Assembly: GCA_965197375.1 (NCBI GenBank)
Contig: CBDAMZ010000009.1
Coordinates: forward strand, 411,202-475,201
Length of the DNA stretch: 64,000 nucleotides
DNA from: CBDAMZ01 sp965197375
Lineage (GTDB): Bacteria; Acidobacteriota; Vicinamibacteria; Vicinamibacterales; UBA8438
Direction of reading: 5' to 3'
This document shows positions 43,710-52,088 of this stretch, piece after piece; position 1 is the first letter of the stretch, and each line of letters begins with the position of its first letter. Made by a program: the position numbers and the translations under genes. The notes under the pieces were generated by a model, which saw only the letters and a list, made by a program, of their open reading frames with translations, searched no databases and had not been told where the DNA came from.

Positions 43710-44465
43710 CTACAGTCGAACAGGGATGCCATGTGCGCGCAAGTGCTGTTTTAAATCAGTCACGGCGTGCTCGGCGTAGTGGAAGATCGACGCGGCAAGT
43801 GCGGCGTCCGCCCTTCCGGTGGTGAACACCTCGACGAAGTGATCGAACGTGCCGGCCCCACCCGAGGCGATCACCGGGATCGAAACCGCGTCGGACACTG
43901 CCGCCGTCAATGCGCAATCGAAGCCGCTCTTGGTACCGTCCCGGTCGATCGAGGTTAACAAGATTTCGCCTGCCCCGCGCGCTGCCGCTTCACGTGCCCA
44001 GTCGACGGCATCGCGCTCGGACGGTTGCTGGCCACTCCGGACGTAGACCTGGAATCTTCCATTCTGACGTTTGGCGTCGATGGCGACGATGATGGCCTGG
44101 CTGCCGTAGCGTCCGGCCAGGACGGTCAACAGCTCGGGACGCGCGACCGCCGCAGTGTTGAGGCTCACCTTGTCGGCGCCAGCCTCGATCGCCGCATCGG
44201 CATGTTCTTCGTCGCGAATGCCTCCGCCGACGCACAGAGGGAGAAAGATTTCCCGGGCCACCGCCCGAATCGTGTCGGCCAGTGCCTTGCGCCTCTCGAT
44301 CGTGGCGGTCACGTCGAGTATGACGACCTCGTCGATCCCCTCGCGGTTGTAGCGGCGGGCAAGCTCACCTGGGTCGCCGGCCCGACGGAGGCCTTCGAAA
44401 TTGATGCCCTTGACGACGAGGCCGTCCCGTACGTCTAGGCACGCGATGATGCGCTTCGAAAGCAT
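43710..44465 (-). CDS. hisF: Imidazole glycerol phosphate synthase, cyclase subunit
   Basis: A 251-residue TIM barrel. The catalytic Asp residues are in IIACLDVRDGLVVKG and IVAIDAKRQNG, and phosphate-binding motifs such as CVGGGIRDEE are present. It works with HisH, taking ammonia through the barrel to form IGP and AICAR. Its start lies inside hisH, a 31-base overlap, fitting a tightly coupled synthase pair. Confidence 0.97.
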   Translation of the reverse strand: MLSKRIIACLDVRDGLVVKGINFEGLRRAGDPGELARRYNREGIDEVVILDVTATIERRKALADTIRAVAREIFLPLCVGGGIRDEEHADAAIEAGADKVSLNTAAVARPELLTVLAGRYGSQAIIVAIDAKRQNGRFQVYVRSGQQPSERDAVDWAREAAARGAGEILLTSIDRDGTKSGFDCALTAAVSDAVSIPVIASGGAGTFDHFVEVFTTGRADAALAASIFHYAEHAVTDLKQHLRAHGIPVRL

Positions 44466-45076
44466 AGTGCCAGAAAATTTCGCAGGATCTGTAAGCCTAC
44501 CTCGCCAGATTTTTCCGGATGGAACTGCGCGCCGGCGATGTGATCCCGCTCGACGGCACTGGCGAATTCGATGCCATAGTTAGCTGACGCGACACAGTCG
44601 GCGGTGACTGGAGCCGCATACGAATGGGTGAAGTACACCTGGTCCCCTTCGTGGACGCCGGCCAGCAACCACGAGTCGCGGGTGATGTGCAGGCTGTTCC
44701 AGCCGACGTGTGGCACTTTGAATGCACCGTAAACCTCGCTTGTAGCGCCATCGTTCGTGATGAGCGTGCACGTGCCCTGCATCACGCCGAGGCCAGGGAG
44801 CTGAGGCGCTTCGGCGCTGCCTTCGAAGAGCCACTGGAGTCCCAGGCAGATCCCAAGAAGCGGGTGCCCCCGACCGACTGAGTCTGTAATCGCGCGACGC
44901 CAGGGAGCATCCAATGCGGCAGTTGCCTCGAAGTGGCCCACGCCGGGCACGATGACGGCCGTCGCGGCAGCCACGTCTGATGGCGATGACGGCGTCTCGA
45001 ATTGTGCGCCCAGGTTGGTGAGTGCCTTGCGGACCGACGTCAGGTTACCAGCACCGTAATCGATCAAGGCAATCAC
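44435..45076 (-). CDS. hisH: Imidazole glycerol phosphate synthase, glutamine amidotransferase subunit
   Basis: A class I glutamine amidotransferase of 213 residues. It begins MIALIDYGAGNLTSV; the nucleophile Cys is in LLGICLGLQWLFEGS, and the His/Glu pair in QFHPEKSGEVG. It releases ammonia for HisF. It starts 3 bp after hisB. The C-terminus overlaps the hisF start region. Confidence 0.97.
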   Translation of the reverse strand: MIALIDYGAGNLTSVRKALTNLGAQFETPSSPSDVAAATAVIVPGVGHFEATAALDAPWRRAITDSVGRGHPLLGICLGLQWLFEGSAEAPQLPGLGVMQGTCTLITNDGATSEVYGAFKVPHVGWNSLHITRDSWLLAGVHEGDQVYFTHSYAAPVTADCVASANYGIEFASAVERDHIAGAQFHPEKSGEVGLQILRNFLALCFRSASSRA

Positions 45077-45079
45077 GAT

Positions 45080-45667
45080 TTAAAGAAGTCCCTTCGTGCT
45101 CGGTAGCAGCCTGCCAAGTCGGCGGTCTGGCGAACAGGCTACTCGTAAGGCACGTGAAAATGCCTTAAAGAGGGCCTCGACCTGGTGATGGCTCGATCGG
45201 CCATAAAGCACCCTCAAATGGACGTTGGCGCGGGCGCCCTGGGTGAAGCCTTCGAAGAAGTCCTGAACGAGCTCGGCCTGCAGATCGCCAACGCGACGGA
45301 CCCGCAGCTTGAGATCAACGACAGCGTGGGCGCGCCCGCTGAGGTCGATGGCCGCGACGCCTAGTGTTTCGTCCATCGGCATGACGAAGTAGCCCGCGCG
45401 GTTAATACCTCGACGTTGTCCGAGCGCCTTCGAGACCGCCTCGCCGAGTGCGATACCGAGGTCCTCGACCGTGTGATGCTGGTCGACGTCGAGATCCCCA
45501 TCGACCTTCACCGTTAAATCAAACGCCCCGTGCCGTGCGACGATCTCCAACATATGGTCGAGGAAGCGGATACCAGTATGGATGTCATAGCGTCCCCGTC
45601 CATCGAGCACGAGCCGGATCCCGATCTGGGTTTCGCTGGTCGCTCGCTTGATGACCGCACGTCGCAC
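45080..45667 (-). CDS. hisB: Imidazoleglycerol-phosphate dehydratase
   Basis: A monofunctional IGPD of 195 residues. Manganese-binding His clusters are visible in RFLDHML, DQHHTVEDLG and SSHHQVEALFKAF. It dehydrates IGP to imidazole acetol phosphate. No fused histidinol-phosphatase domain, unlike E. coli HisB. It lies 17 bp after hisD in the his operon. Confidence 0.96.
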   Translation of the reverse strand: MRRAVIKRATSETQIGIRLVLDGRGRYDIHTGIRFLDHMLEIVARHGAFDLTVKVDGDLDVDQHHTVEDLGIALGEAVSKALGQRRGINRAGYFVMPMDETLGVAAIDLSGRAHAVVDLKLRVRRVGDLQAELVQDFFEGFTQGARANVHLRVLYGRSSHHQVEALFKAFSRALRVACSPDRRLGRLLPSTKGLL

Positions 45668-45684
45668 GACGAGATCGACCTCCT

Positions 45685-46920
45685 TTACCGTACCCGGATG
45701 GCCACCGAGGCGGCATGGGCTTGAAGGCCCTCCGCATCAGCCAGCGAGATGACTGTGGGTGCCAGCCGCATCAGCCCGCGGCGGGTGAGCCGCTGTAGGC
45801 TACTGACCCGGACGAAGTCAGACGTGCTGAGACCGCCGCGAACACGTGCGACACCGCTGGTCGGCAGCACATGGTTGGAGCCGGTCGCATAGTCGCCAGC
45901 GGCCTGCGCGGCGTACGGCCCGATGAAAATGGTGCCCGCCGTGGTTAGCGTTCTGGCCACCGCCGCTCGATCACACACCACGTGCTCCGGCGCGATCCGG
46001 TTCGCGAGGTCGACCGCCTCGGCGATGTGTCTGGTGATCACGACTACCCCATGCCGCTCGAGCGACGGCCGTGCAGCAGGGTGGTCAGCAAGCTGCCTGT
46101 CGACGGCGCGGGCGACCGCCCGGCCCAACCGGGCAGTCGGTGTCAACATAATGGCCCGTGCCTCGGGGTCGTGCTCCGCCTGAGCGATAAGGTCGGCGGC
46201 GATCCAACTCGGTTTCCCGGTGCTCGCGACCACCACAATCTCGGTAGGGCCCGCGTAGAAGTCAATTGGACAGTCTGGCGCGACGCATGCCTTGGCGGCC
46301 GCGACGTACGCGCTTCCCGGCCCGACAATCTTGTCGACTCTTGGAACGGTCGGCGTGCCGTACGCAAGCGCAGCTATGGCGTGGGCGCCGCCGATGCGGA
46401 ACAAACGGGAAACCCCAGCCTCGGCGGCGGCGGCCAGAATGGGTGGGTCAGGGCGGGGGCAGGTGACGATGATCTCGCGTACGCCGGCGACCCGGGCAGG
46501 GATCACCGTCATCAGCAAAGAGGAGGGTAGTGGATAACGTCCCCCAGGCACGTAGCAACCGACGCGCGCCAGCGGCGCCACACGATTCTCGATCACCACG
46601 CCGGGGATGACCGCGGTGCGCCAGCCCTTCGGGAGCTGTCGCTTGGCCACATGCCGGATGTGGCGGGCTGCCTGCCTGATCGCGGTTCGAACGGCTAGCG
46701 GTGCCTCACGGGCGCCACGCCGGATTTCCAGCGGCGTGACTTCGAGCGAGCCCGTGACCCGGTCGAACGTTTGGGCGTACGCTCGCAAGGCGCGATCTCC
46801 CTCCAGCCGAACAGCATCGACGATGCGAGTTACCCGACGGGCGGTCGTCGCGTCGGGCGTCCGGCTTCGCTCGACAACCAGCCGAATCGCACGTCGATTA
46901 GATGACGAGATAATCTTCAT
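45685..46920 (-). CDS. hisD: Histidinol dehydrogenase
   Basis: 411 residues. It catalyses the last two oxidations to histidine with NAD. Typical motifs are VGCYVPGGRYPLPSSLLM, VDKIVGPGSAYVAAAK, DFYAGPTEIVVVA and the catalytic Glu-His in RIAPEHVV. It follows hisG by 8 bp. Somewhat shorter at the N-terminus than E. coli HisD, which is common. Confidence 0.96.
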   Translation of the reverse strand: MKIISSSNRRAIRLVVERSRTPDATTARRVTRIVDAVRLEGDRALRAYAQTFDRVTGSLEVTPLEIRRGAREAPLAVRTAIRQAARHIRHVAKRQLPKGWRTAVIPGVVIENRVAPLARVGCYVPGGRYPLPSSLLMTVIPARVAGVREIIVTCPRPDPPILAAAAEAGVSRLFRIGGAHAIAALAYGTPTVPRVDKIVGPGSAYVAAAKACVAPDCPIDFYAGPTEIVVVASTGKPSWIAADLIAQAEHDPEARAIMLTPTARLGRAVARAVDRQLADHPAARPSLERHGVVVITRHIAEAVDLANRIAPEHVVCDRAAVARTLTTAGTIFIGPYAAQAAGDYATGSNHVLPTSGVARVRGGLSTSDFVRVSSLQRLTRRGLMRLAPTVISLADAEGLQAHAASVAIRVR

Positions 46921-46928
46921 CTCAGCTG

Positions 46929-47810
46929 CTAGACAACGATCTTGTTCAGCGGATATTCCACGATGCCCTGACCACCGGCCGCCTTAAGCTTCGGAATCAG
47001 CTCGCGGACCGATCGCTCATCGAGAATAGTTGAGACTGCTATCCAGTTGGCGTTGCTCAGCGGGGAAACAGTCGGACGGTGGAGCGCCGGCAGTAACGCG
47101 AGTACCGCGTCGAGATCGGCATGGCGCACGTTGAGCATTAAGCCAACGTGCCCCTGCGCCTCGATTGCAGCCTTGAGTAGGAGCGAAATATTGTCAATCT
47201 TCGTTCGCTTCCAGGCGTTGTTCATTACTTGCTCGTTGGCAATGAGCCTCGGATTCGATTCCAAGACGGTGCCGATGATGCGGAGGTGGTTCGCGCGCAG
47301 TGTTGACCCGGTCTCGGTCGCTTCGACAATCGCGTCAGCCAACTGTGGCGGCTTGACCTCGGTTGCGCCCCATGAGAATTCGACATCGACGTTCACTTGC
47401 AGCTTCTTGAAATAAGCTTCTGTGACTCGTACGAGCTCGGTCGCGATCCTCGCCCCGCTGAGGTCTTCTGGTGTCTGATACCGAGAGTCCTCCGGTACGG
47501 CGAGCACCCACCGAACTTTTCGAAAACTTTGCTTCGAGTAGACGAGGTCGGCGATGCTGATGACGTCGTTGCCGGTTGCTGCATGGTGCTCGGCGATCCA
47601 GTCCTGGCCGGTTAGCCCGGCGTCGACGGCGTAGTCAGCGACGTAGCGCGCCATTTCCTGCGCGCGAATCAAGGTGCACTCAATGTCCGGGTCGTCAATA
47701 GTTGGGAAGTATGAGCGCGAACTGACGTAGATATTGAATCCCGCACGCGCAAAGAGCTGAATCGTTGACTCTTGCAACGACCCTTTCGGGATACCCAGCT
47801 TCAGTTTCAT
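46929..47810 (-). CDS. hisG: ATP phosphoribosyltransferase, long form
   Basis: First committed enzyme of histidine synthesis. The 293-residue length and the C-terminal ACT-like domain (about the last 70 residues, PTVSPLSNANWIAVSTI onward) mark the long HisG form, which is inhibited by histidine and needs no HisZ. The catalytic part shows LGIPKGSLQESTI and DAIVEATETGSTLRANHL. It is separated from hisI by 97 bp. Confidence 0.96.
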   Translation of the reverse strand: MKLKLGIPKGSLQESTIQLFARAGFNIYVSSRSYFPTIDDPDIECTLIRAQEMARYVADYAVDAGLTGQDWIAEHHAATGNDVISIADLVYSKQSFRKVRWVLAVPEDSRYQTPEDLSGARIATELVRVTEAYFKKLQVNVDVEFSWGATEVKPPQLADAIVEATETGSTLRANHLRIIGTVLESNPRLIANEQVMNNAWKRTKIDNISLLLKAAIEAQGHVGLMLNVRHADLDAVLALLPALHRPTVSPLSNANWIAVSTILDERSVRELIPKLKAAGGQGIVEYPLNKIVV

Positions 47811-47907
47811 CGGGTGCTACCCATCGTCGTTGTGGGGCGACTTCTCCGTGGCGATCTCGAGGCCCGAGGCCGGAGACCTAGCCCCACGAGTAGTTGTGAG
47901 ACCGGCT

Positions 47908-48222
47908 CTAGTCTGTTAGTTCTCTAAAGAAACAATTTCTCTCGCCCGTATGACACACTATCCCGTCGCCGATCCGCTCGACGCGAACCAGCACGGTATC
48001 GTCGTCGCAGTCGGTGAGGATGCGGCGCACCAGGAGGCGGTTTCCGGAGGTTTCGCCCTTCGTCCAGAGTTTGCCTCGCGTCCGGCTGAAGAAGGTGGCG
48101 AAGCCGGACAATCGGGTCTTCTCCAAAGCGGCCTGGTTCATGAAGCCCACCATAAGGACCTCATTGCTCTCGTCGTCCTGAATGACGGCCGGAATTAACC
48201 CGTCTAGTTTCGAGAAGTCCAT
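47908..48222 (-). CDS. hisI: Phosphoribosyl-AMP cyclohydrolase
   Basis: A 104-residue stand-alone HisI. Metal-binding Cys and Asp residues are in LTDCDDDTVLVRV and VCHTGERNCFF. ATG 48222 is preferred: GAGGA lies seven bases upstream and the normal N-terminus (MDFSKLDGLIPAVIQDD) follows; an upstream frame extends to 48282 into the attenuator. The fused HisE pyrophosphohydrolase domain is missing, so hisE must be elsewhere. It is the first structural gene of the his operon. The stop is TAG. Confidence 0.95.
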   Translation of the reverse strand: MDFSKLDGLIPAVIQDDESNEVLMVGFMNQAALEKTRLSGFATFFSRTRGKLWTKGETSGNRLLVRRILTDCDDDTVLVRVERIGDGIVCHTGERNCFFRELTD

Positions 48223-48280
48223 ATATCCGTCCTCGGTCGTCCGTCGTTCGCTGCCAGGTCGAGAGTTCCTGCACCCAAAC

Positions 48281-48310
48281 AAAAAAGCCTCGCCGGGTTC
48301 TCGGCGAGGC
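48281..48310 (-). terminator. Rho-independent terminator / attenuator before hisI
   Basis: On the minus strand a perfect 9-bp GC-rich stem (GCCTCGCCG / CGGCGAGGC, plus-strand 48287-48295 and 48302-48310) with a 6-base loop is followed by six T. It lies between the putative leader peptide and hisI, 58 bases before the hisI ATG. It would stop transcription before the whole operon unless disrupted. This is the position expected of a his attenuator. Confidence 0.85.
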
Positions 48311-48342
48311 CTTGTGTTGCGCCAGTTTCGATCGTGGCTAAG

Positions 48343-48417
48343 TCACGCGCAACGCCACCGGCCCGCCGCCAGGCGGAAATGATGACAGTGATTGGGCGCG
48401 TGGGAGACTGACCACAT
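48343..48417 (-). CDS. hisL: Putative histidine-operon leader peptide
   Basis: A 24-codon minus-strand frame, ATG 48417 to TGA 48343, too short for normal gene callers. Its start is MWSVSHAPNHCHHFRL: four His in eight residues. It ends 32 bases before the terminator stem. Ribosome stalling at the His codons during histidine shortage would be expected to favour an alternative fold and read-through. GTTGCGC near its end can pair with GCGCAAC just before the terminator, a plausible competing stem. The predicted transcription start is only a few bases before the ATG, so translation may be leaderless. Confidence 0.65.
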   Translation of the reverse strand: MWSVSHAPNHCHHFRLAAGRWRCA

Positions 48418-48427
48418 GAGCAGAAGT

Positions 48428-48456
48428 ACCCTACCTGAGGTTCAGGAGGCTGTCAA
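48428..48456 (-). promoter_or_regulatory. his operon promoter
   Basis: TTGACA (48456-48451), a 17-base spacer and TAGGGT (48433-48428) on the minus strand. The -35 is consensus and the -10 is weak. The predicted start near 48421 precedes the leader-peptide ATG by about four bases. Confidence 0.55.
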
Positions 48457-48869
48457 ACTAAGCGGTCCATTGCATGATTACGGCTAAGTGCCGGGATCCG
48501 CCGGTGGAAGCTACGTCCGGCCATATTGCAAGGCGCGAAATGGGCCATGGCGGTTGGCCCCTTGAGGAACTGCAGCGCGCTGTAGTACTACTTGATCTGG
48601 AGTGCCGGAGTCCGAAGGTTCTCAACGTTGGTCATTCGCATCGTTGGCGTCTTGATACTGAAGCCGGTTACCGGTGTCCTAGGCGAGGGGGCCAGCGCGT
48701 CTGCTAGCCCGAGCGCCCGATGGAACACGCGCCACCTTTACTTTTACTGAATGCCCAGGTCCAGGTAGGGAGAGCCCACACTTGCGGTAGGCTTCGGCCA
48801 AGTACTGATTTGCTATTCTTCTGGTTTCTGGCCTGAGGGTCGCGGGAACACCGCGAGGGAGAGTGAGTG
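48457..48869. other. 413-bp region without a recognised gene
   Basis: It lies between the divergent his promoter and the small exported protein gene. A 77-codon plus-strand frame (48474-48707) has no recognisable features. The last ~40 bases hold the ribosome binding site region (GAGGGAGA) of the next gene. Nothing else seen. Confidence 0.5.
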
Positions 48870-49328
48870 ATGAGAAGGACCACCGTTGGCGTAGCAATGT
48901 TGGTGGCAGTCGGACTGCTTGCGGCACCGGTGGCAGCGCAGGATGAGGCGGCCGAGGCTTGGGCGGTGCTCGAAGAATATTTCCGAGCTTGGAACGACGC
49001 CGACAATTCAGTCATTGCCAAGATCAGTAACTTCCCGCGTGTTAGCCTCGGCAGTAACGGTCTGGTGGTAGTGCGTGAAAACCCCGAGGAGATCGCGATC
49101 GACTTCGAAGCGTTACGGAAAGCTGAGGGATGGGATCACAGCACGCTGGACCTGGTTGACGCCGTTCAGGCGTCTGGGGAAAAAGTTCACTTTAGGGTCG
49201 TTGTCAGCCGGCGGCGGGCCGACGGGATGGCGTATCGGACGGTGCCGGCACTCTACGTTGTGACGAAGCAGAACGGGCACTGGGGCTTGCAGCTACAATC
49301 AATATTACCGGCCACCTTTTCGCGGTGA
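48870..49328 (+). CDS. Small exported SnoaL/NTF2-like protein
   Basis: About 152 residues. ATG 48870 is directly preceded by an in-frame GTG; GAGGGAGA upstream fits either. The signal peptide is MRRTTVGVAMLVAVGLLAAP, cleaved near VAAQD. The mature part (EAWAVLEEYFRAWNDADNSV, then FRVVVSRRRADG and YVVTKQNGHWGLQ) has the look of an NTF2-like cone fold. No catalytic residues can be named. Its 3' end overlaps the convergent HTH-TOBE gene by 24 bases. Confidence 0.7.
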   Translation: MRRTTVGVAMLVAVGLLAAPVAAQDEAAEAWAVLEEYFRAWNDADNSVIAKISNFPRVSLGSNGLVVVRENPEEIAIDFEALRKAEGWDHSTLDLVDAVQASGEKVHFRVVVSRRRADGMAYRTVPALYVVTKQNGHWGLQLQSILPATFSR

Positions 49329-49754
49329 CGAGTCGGCTTCTTCCTTACCCACCATTACTTCAGTCGCCTTGATGATCGCAGAGGCCACATCACCGCGCCT
49401 CAGGCGGAGCTCGTCGATGGCGTCCCGCGTGATAACAGCTGTGAGCAGTTGGTCACCGACTCGTAGCCGGACCTGCGCGAGAAGTCCTTCCTGGCGCACC
49501 TCCTCGACGATCCCGCGGAGGCGGTTCCGCCCACTCAGCGACATAAGGACACCACCGCGCGTCGGCCGGTGGGACCACTTGGTTCGCGCCGATCCCTGGT
49601 GCGCCAGCAGCCGGTCGATCTCCGTGTCCGAGATCCGGTGATGCCCTCCCTTTGTTCGCACCGTTCGGACACTGCCCTTGTAGATCCACTGCTTAAGCGT
49701 CGAGTAGCCGACACCGAGACACACGGCCGCTTCTCTGACCGTCACGAGTGACAT
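49305..49754 (-). CDS. HTH-TOBE molybdate-responsive regulator (Mop-like)
   Basis: About 149 residues from ATG 49754. The N-terminal MerR/excisionase-type helix-turn-helix reads TVREAAVCLGVGYSTLKQWI with GGHHRISDTEIDRLL. The C-terminal TOBE (molybdopterin-binding-like) domain reads LSGRNRLRGIVEEVRQEG through AIIKATEVMV. Divergent from modABC, it probably senses molybdate through TOBE and controls the transporter genes. It is smaller than E. coli ModE and uses a different helix-turn-helix type. Confidence 0.85.
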   Translation of the reverse strand: MSLVTVREAAVCLGVGYSTLKQWIYKGSVRTVRTKGGHHRISDTEIDRLLAHQGSARTKWSHRPTRGGVLMSLSGRNRLRGIVEEVRQEGLLAQVRLRVGDQLLTAVITRDAIDELRLRRGDVASAIIKATEVMVGKEEADSSPRKGGR

Positions 49755-49794
49755 ATAATGACCTATGAATCGCATTAAACCGTTTGTAAAGTCA

Positions 49795-49816
49795 ACTAAA
49801 ATTACACTAAATTAGC
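49795..49816. promoter_or_regulatory. Tandem 11-bp repeat in the mod intergenic region, candidate operator
   Basis: ACTAAAATTAC (49795-49805) is followed directly by ACTAAATTAGC (49806-49816), spaced one helical turn, in an AT-rich 65-bp gap between the divergent regulator and modA. A tandem repeat suits an excisionase-type winged helix regulator. It ends three bases before the modA ATG. Confidence 0.45.
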
Positions 49817-49819
49817 TTA

Positions 49820-50683
49820 ATGTTTTGGACTTGGCATCATCGAGGCCCGCAAAGGCCGGCCGCGGTGCCCGCTTCGCGTGCCCCTAGTGCGACGGCCGAA
49901 TGGCACCACGGGCTGTTTGTGGCGGTCCTGGTGACACTACTGGCTGGCGGCGGTTGTCAGAACACCGAACGCCGAAGCACCGAACGACCCACCGTGTTCG
50001 TCTCTGCCGCCGTCAGCTTGTCGGACACATTGAGTAAGGTCGCTGCCGGCTTTGAGCGGGCCACGGGGACACGGGTGATTCTCAACCTTGCTGGATCTGG
50101 CTTGCTTGCCACCCAGCTTATCGAGGGGGCGCTGGTCGACGTCTTCATCAGCGCCGACGAGACGCAGATGAATCGGGTGGCGGCTAAAGCGCTGATCCGT
50201 CGTGCTAGCCGCATCGACCTATTGTCGAACCAACTGGTCGTCGTCGTTCCAGCCGATCGTGCAGGTACGGTCCGGACGGTTAGGGATCTTAGGTCTGATG
50301 CCGTCAGGCGCGTGGCGATGGGGGACCCGGATGCGGTGCCTGCCGGAGTGTACGCCCGGCGATATCTGGAGTCGATAGGCGCGTGGGGGGCATTGCGCGG
50401 CAAGATCGTGCCGACGCGCAACGTGCGCGCCGTGCTTGCCGCGGTTGAAGCGGGTAGCGCGGACGCAGGCTTCGTCTATCGCACGGACGCCACCACGACG
50501 TCGGGGGTCGTCACGGCGTTTGAGGTTCCGCTCGAAGCTGGGCCCTCGATTGCCTATCCTGCTGCTGTGGGGCGGGATGCGCCCAACGAAACGGACGCGA
50601 CCCGATTTCTCACGTTCTTGCAGGGTGCCGAGGCCCGGTGGGAATTCGAGCAGGCAGGCTTCATCGTGCTTCATGGTGCCTGA
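49820..50683 (+). CDS. modA: Molybdate-binding lipoprotein ModA
   Basis: 287 residues. A long N-terminus precedes the lipoprotein signal LVTLLAGGGCQN, whose Cys would be lipidated. The mature protein has ModA features: VSAAVSLSDTLSKVAAGFE, FNLAGSG-type NLAGSGLLATQLIEG, VDVFISADETQMNR and GDPDAVPAGVYARR. It captures molybdate or tungstate and delivers it to ModB. The first ~28 residues before the hydrophobic core are unusual, so the true start may be downstream. It overlaps modB by 11 bp. Confidence 0.92.
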   Translation: MFWTWHHRGPQRPAAVPASRAPSATAEWHHGLFVAVLVTLLAGGGCQNTERRSTERPTVFVSAAVSLSDTLSKVAAGFERATGTRVILNLAGSGLLATQLIEGALVDVFISADETQMNRVAAKALIRRASRIDLLSNQLVVVVPADRAGTVRTVRDLRSDAVRRVAMGDPDAVPAGVYARRYLESIGAWGALRGKIVPTRNVRAVLAAVEAGSADAGFVYRTDATTTSGVVTAFEVPLEAGPSIAYPAAVGRDAPNETDATRFLTFLQGAEARWEFEQAGFIVLHGA

Positions 50684-51329
50684 ATTAGTCGAGGTCACCG
50701 TCTTTACCGTAATCATGGCGGCGATTGCCACCGGGGTCATGCTGCCGCCCGGAATTGCCTTGGCCTGGCTGCTGGCACGTGCACACTTTCCGGGGCGGAG
50801 CGTCGTCGAAACGCTAGTCTCGCTCCCCCTGGTGATACCACCGGTTGCGACGGGACTGATTCTGCTGAGGATCGTTGGCCGCCGCGGGCCGCTTGGCCAA
50901 CTGCTCGAAAGCCTCGGGGTCGACATCATCTTTACCTGGAAGGCCGTGGTCCTGGCGATGGCGGTGATGGGTCTGCCGCTGCTAATCCGGGCTGCGCGGG
51001 CTGGCTTCGAGCAAGTTGACGGTCGGTACGAGCAGATCGCCGCGACTCTTGGTGCGAGACCAGCCCGGGTATTCTTCACCATTAGTTTGCCGCTCGCCAG
51101 TCGTGGACTCTTAGCAGGTGCCGTTCTGGGATTTTCACGCGCGCTGGGCGAGTTCGGTGCGACGATTATGGTGGCGGGCGCGCTGCCCGGCACCCGCACG
51201 CTCTCGGTCGCTATCTACCGCCACGCGGAAATCGGACAGGAAGCAGCCGCGATGACGTTGCTCGCGGCCGCGGTTGCTATTGGGTTTGTCGCTGTGTGGG
51301 TGGCGAACCGCCTGAGCACGTCATCCTGA
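50673..51329 (+). CDS. modB: Molybdate ABC transporter permease ModB
   Basis: About 218 residues with five to six hydrophobic helices and the inner-membrane permease loop EQIAATLGARPARVFFTISLP. ATG 50673 overlaps modA by 11 bases; the frame extends upstream within modA. LVSLPLVIPPVATGLILL is typical of ModB. It forms the channel with ModA and ModC. Confidence 0.94.
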   Translation: MVPELVEVTVFTVIMAAIATGVMLPPGIALAWLLARAHFPGRSVVETLVSLPLVIPPVATGLILLRIVGRRGPLGQLLESLGVDIIFTWKAVVLAMAVMGLPLLIRAARAGFEQVDGRYEQIAATLGARPARVFFTISLPLASRGLLAGAVLGFSRALGEFGATIMVAGALPGTRTLSVAIYRHAEIGQEAAAMTLLAAAVAIGFVAVWVANRLSTSS

Positions 51330-51331
51330 GC

Positions 51332-52015
51332 ATGCCTAAGGCCTCGGTTTCGGTCATTCTTGATTTCACCCTCCGGCAGGGTGACTTCAGGCTGGAGATC
51401 CACGAGCGGTTGGTGGCACGTACGGTTGCACTGGTCGGGCCGTCCGGCGCCGGAAAGACCACGATCCTCGACGCGATTGCCGGATTGCGGCGGCCCGCGT
51501 CTGGTGAAATCCAGATCGGCGCGCACCCTTTGTTCGTGGCTGACCGCGGCCTCGATGTTCCGCCCCGGGATCGCAAGGTGGGCTACGTCCCGCAGGATGT
51601 CGCACTTTTCCCCCACATGAACGTGCGCCGCAACATTATGTACGGGGCTGGGCGCGATGGGACAACGTCGCCGGCCAAGGTGGTCGAGCTGCTGGAGCTC
51701 GATGGGTTACTGCAGCGCGGGATCAGTGGTTTGTCTGGCGGCGAGCGCCAGCGGGTGGCGCTCGCGCGCGCGCTGATGTCGACGCCGGATCTCCTGTTGC
51801 TTGACGAGCCGCTCGCGGCACTCGATGTGGAATTACGAGGCCGCATCCTACCGTATCTCGAGCGTGTGCGTGACGAACTCTCAACCCCGCTGGTCTACGT
51901 CTCGCATGTCGAGGGGGAGGTCCGTCGCATTGCCGATTGGGTCATCGTGCTGCAGCGCGGACGGGTTGTGAGCTCAGGAGCGCAGGCGGGGTTCTTGTCA
52001 GCTGGTGGGGTCTGA
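51332..52015 (+). CDS. modC: Molybdate ABC transporter ATPase ModC, without TOBE domain
   Basis: About 227 residues from ATG 51332, 2 bp after modB. Walker A GPSGAGKTTILD, signature LSGGERQRVALARAL, Walker B LLLLDEPLAAL and the switch His in YVSHVEGE are present. Typical ModC is ~350 residues with a C-terminal TOBE domain; that domain is absent here. The divergent HTH-TOBE protein may take over molybdate sensing. Confidence 0.93.
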   Translation: MPKASVSVILDFTLRQGDFRLEIHERLVARTVALVGPSGAGKTTILDAIAGLRRPASGEIQIGAHPLFVADRGLDVPPRDRKVGYVPQDVALFPHMNVRRNIMYGAGRDGTTSPAKVVELLELDGLLQRGISGLSGGERQRVALARALMSTPDLLLLDEPLAALDVELRGRILPYLERVRDELSTPLVYVSHVEGEVRRIADWVIVLQRGRVVSSGAQAGFLSAGGV

Positions 52016-52088
52016 ACGATGCGATTGTGCGCGGCCGTAATCGCGCATTCGTCGTTCTTGTGAGACGCGTGCGGGCTGGCTAACCGCG

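Noticed and set aside
52016..52088. GCGATT/AATCGC inverted repeat between modC and the transporter as a bidirectional terminator.
   Set aside because: Six-bp stem, 12-base loop and no T-run on either strand.
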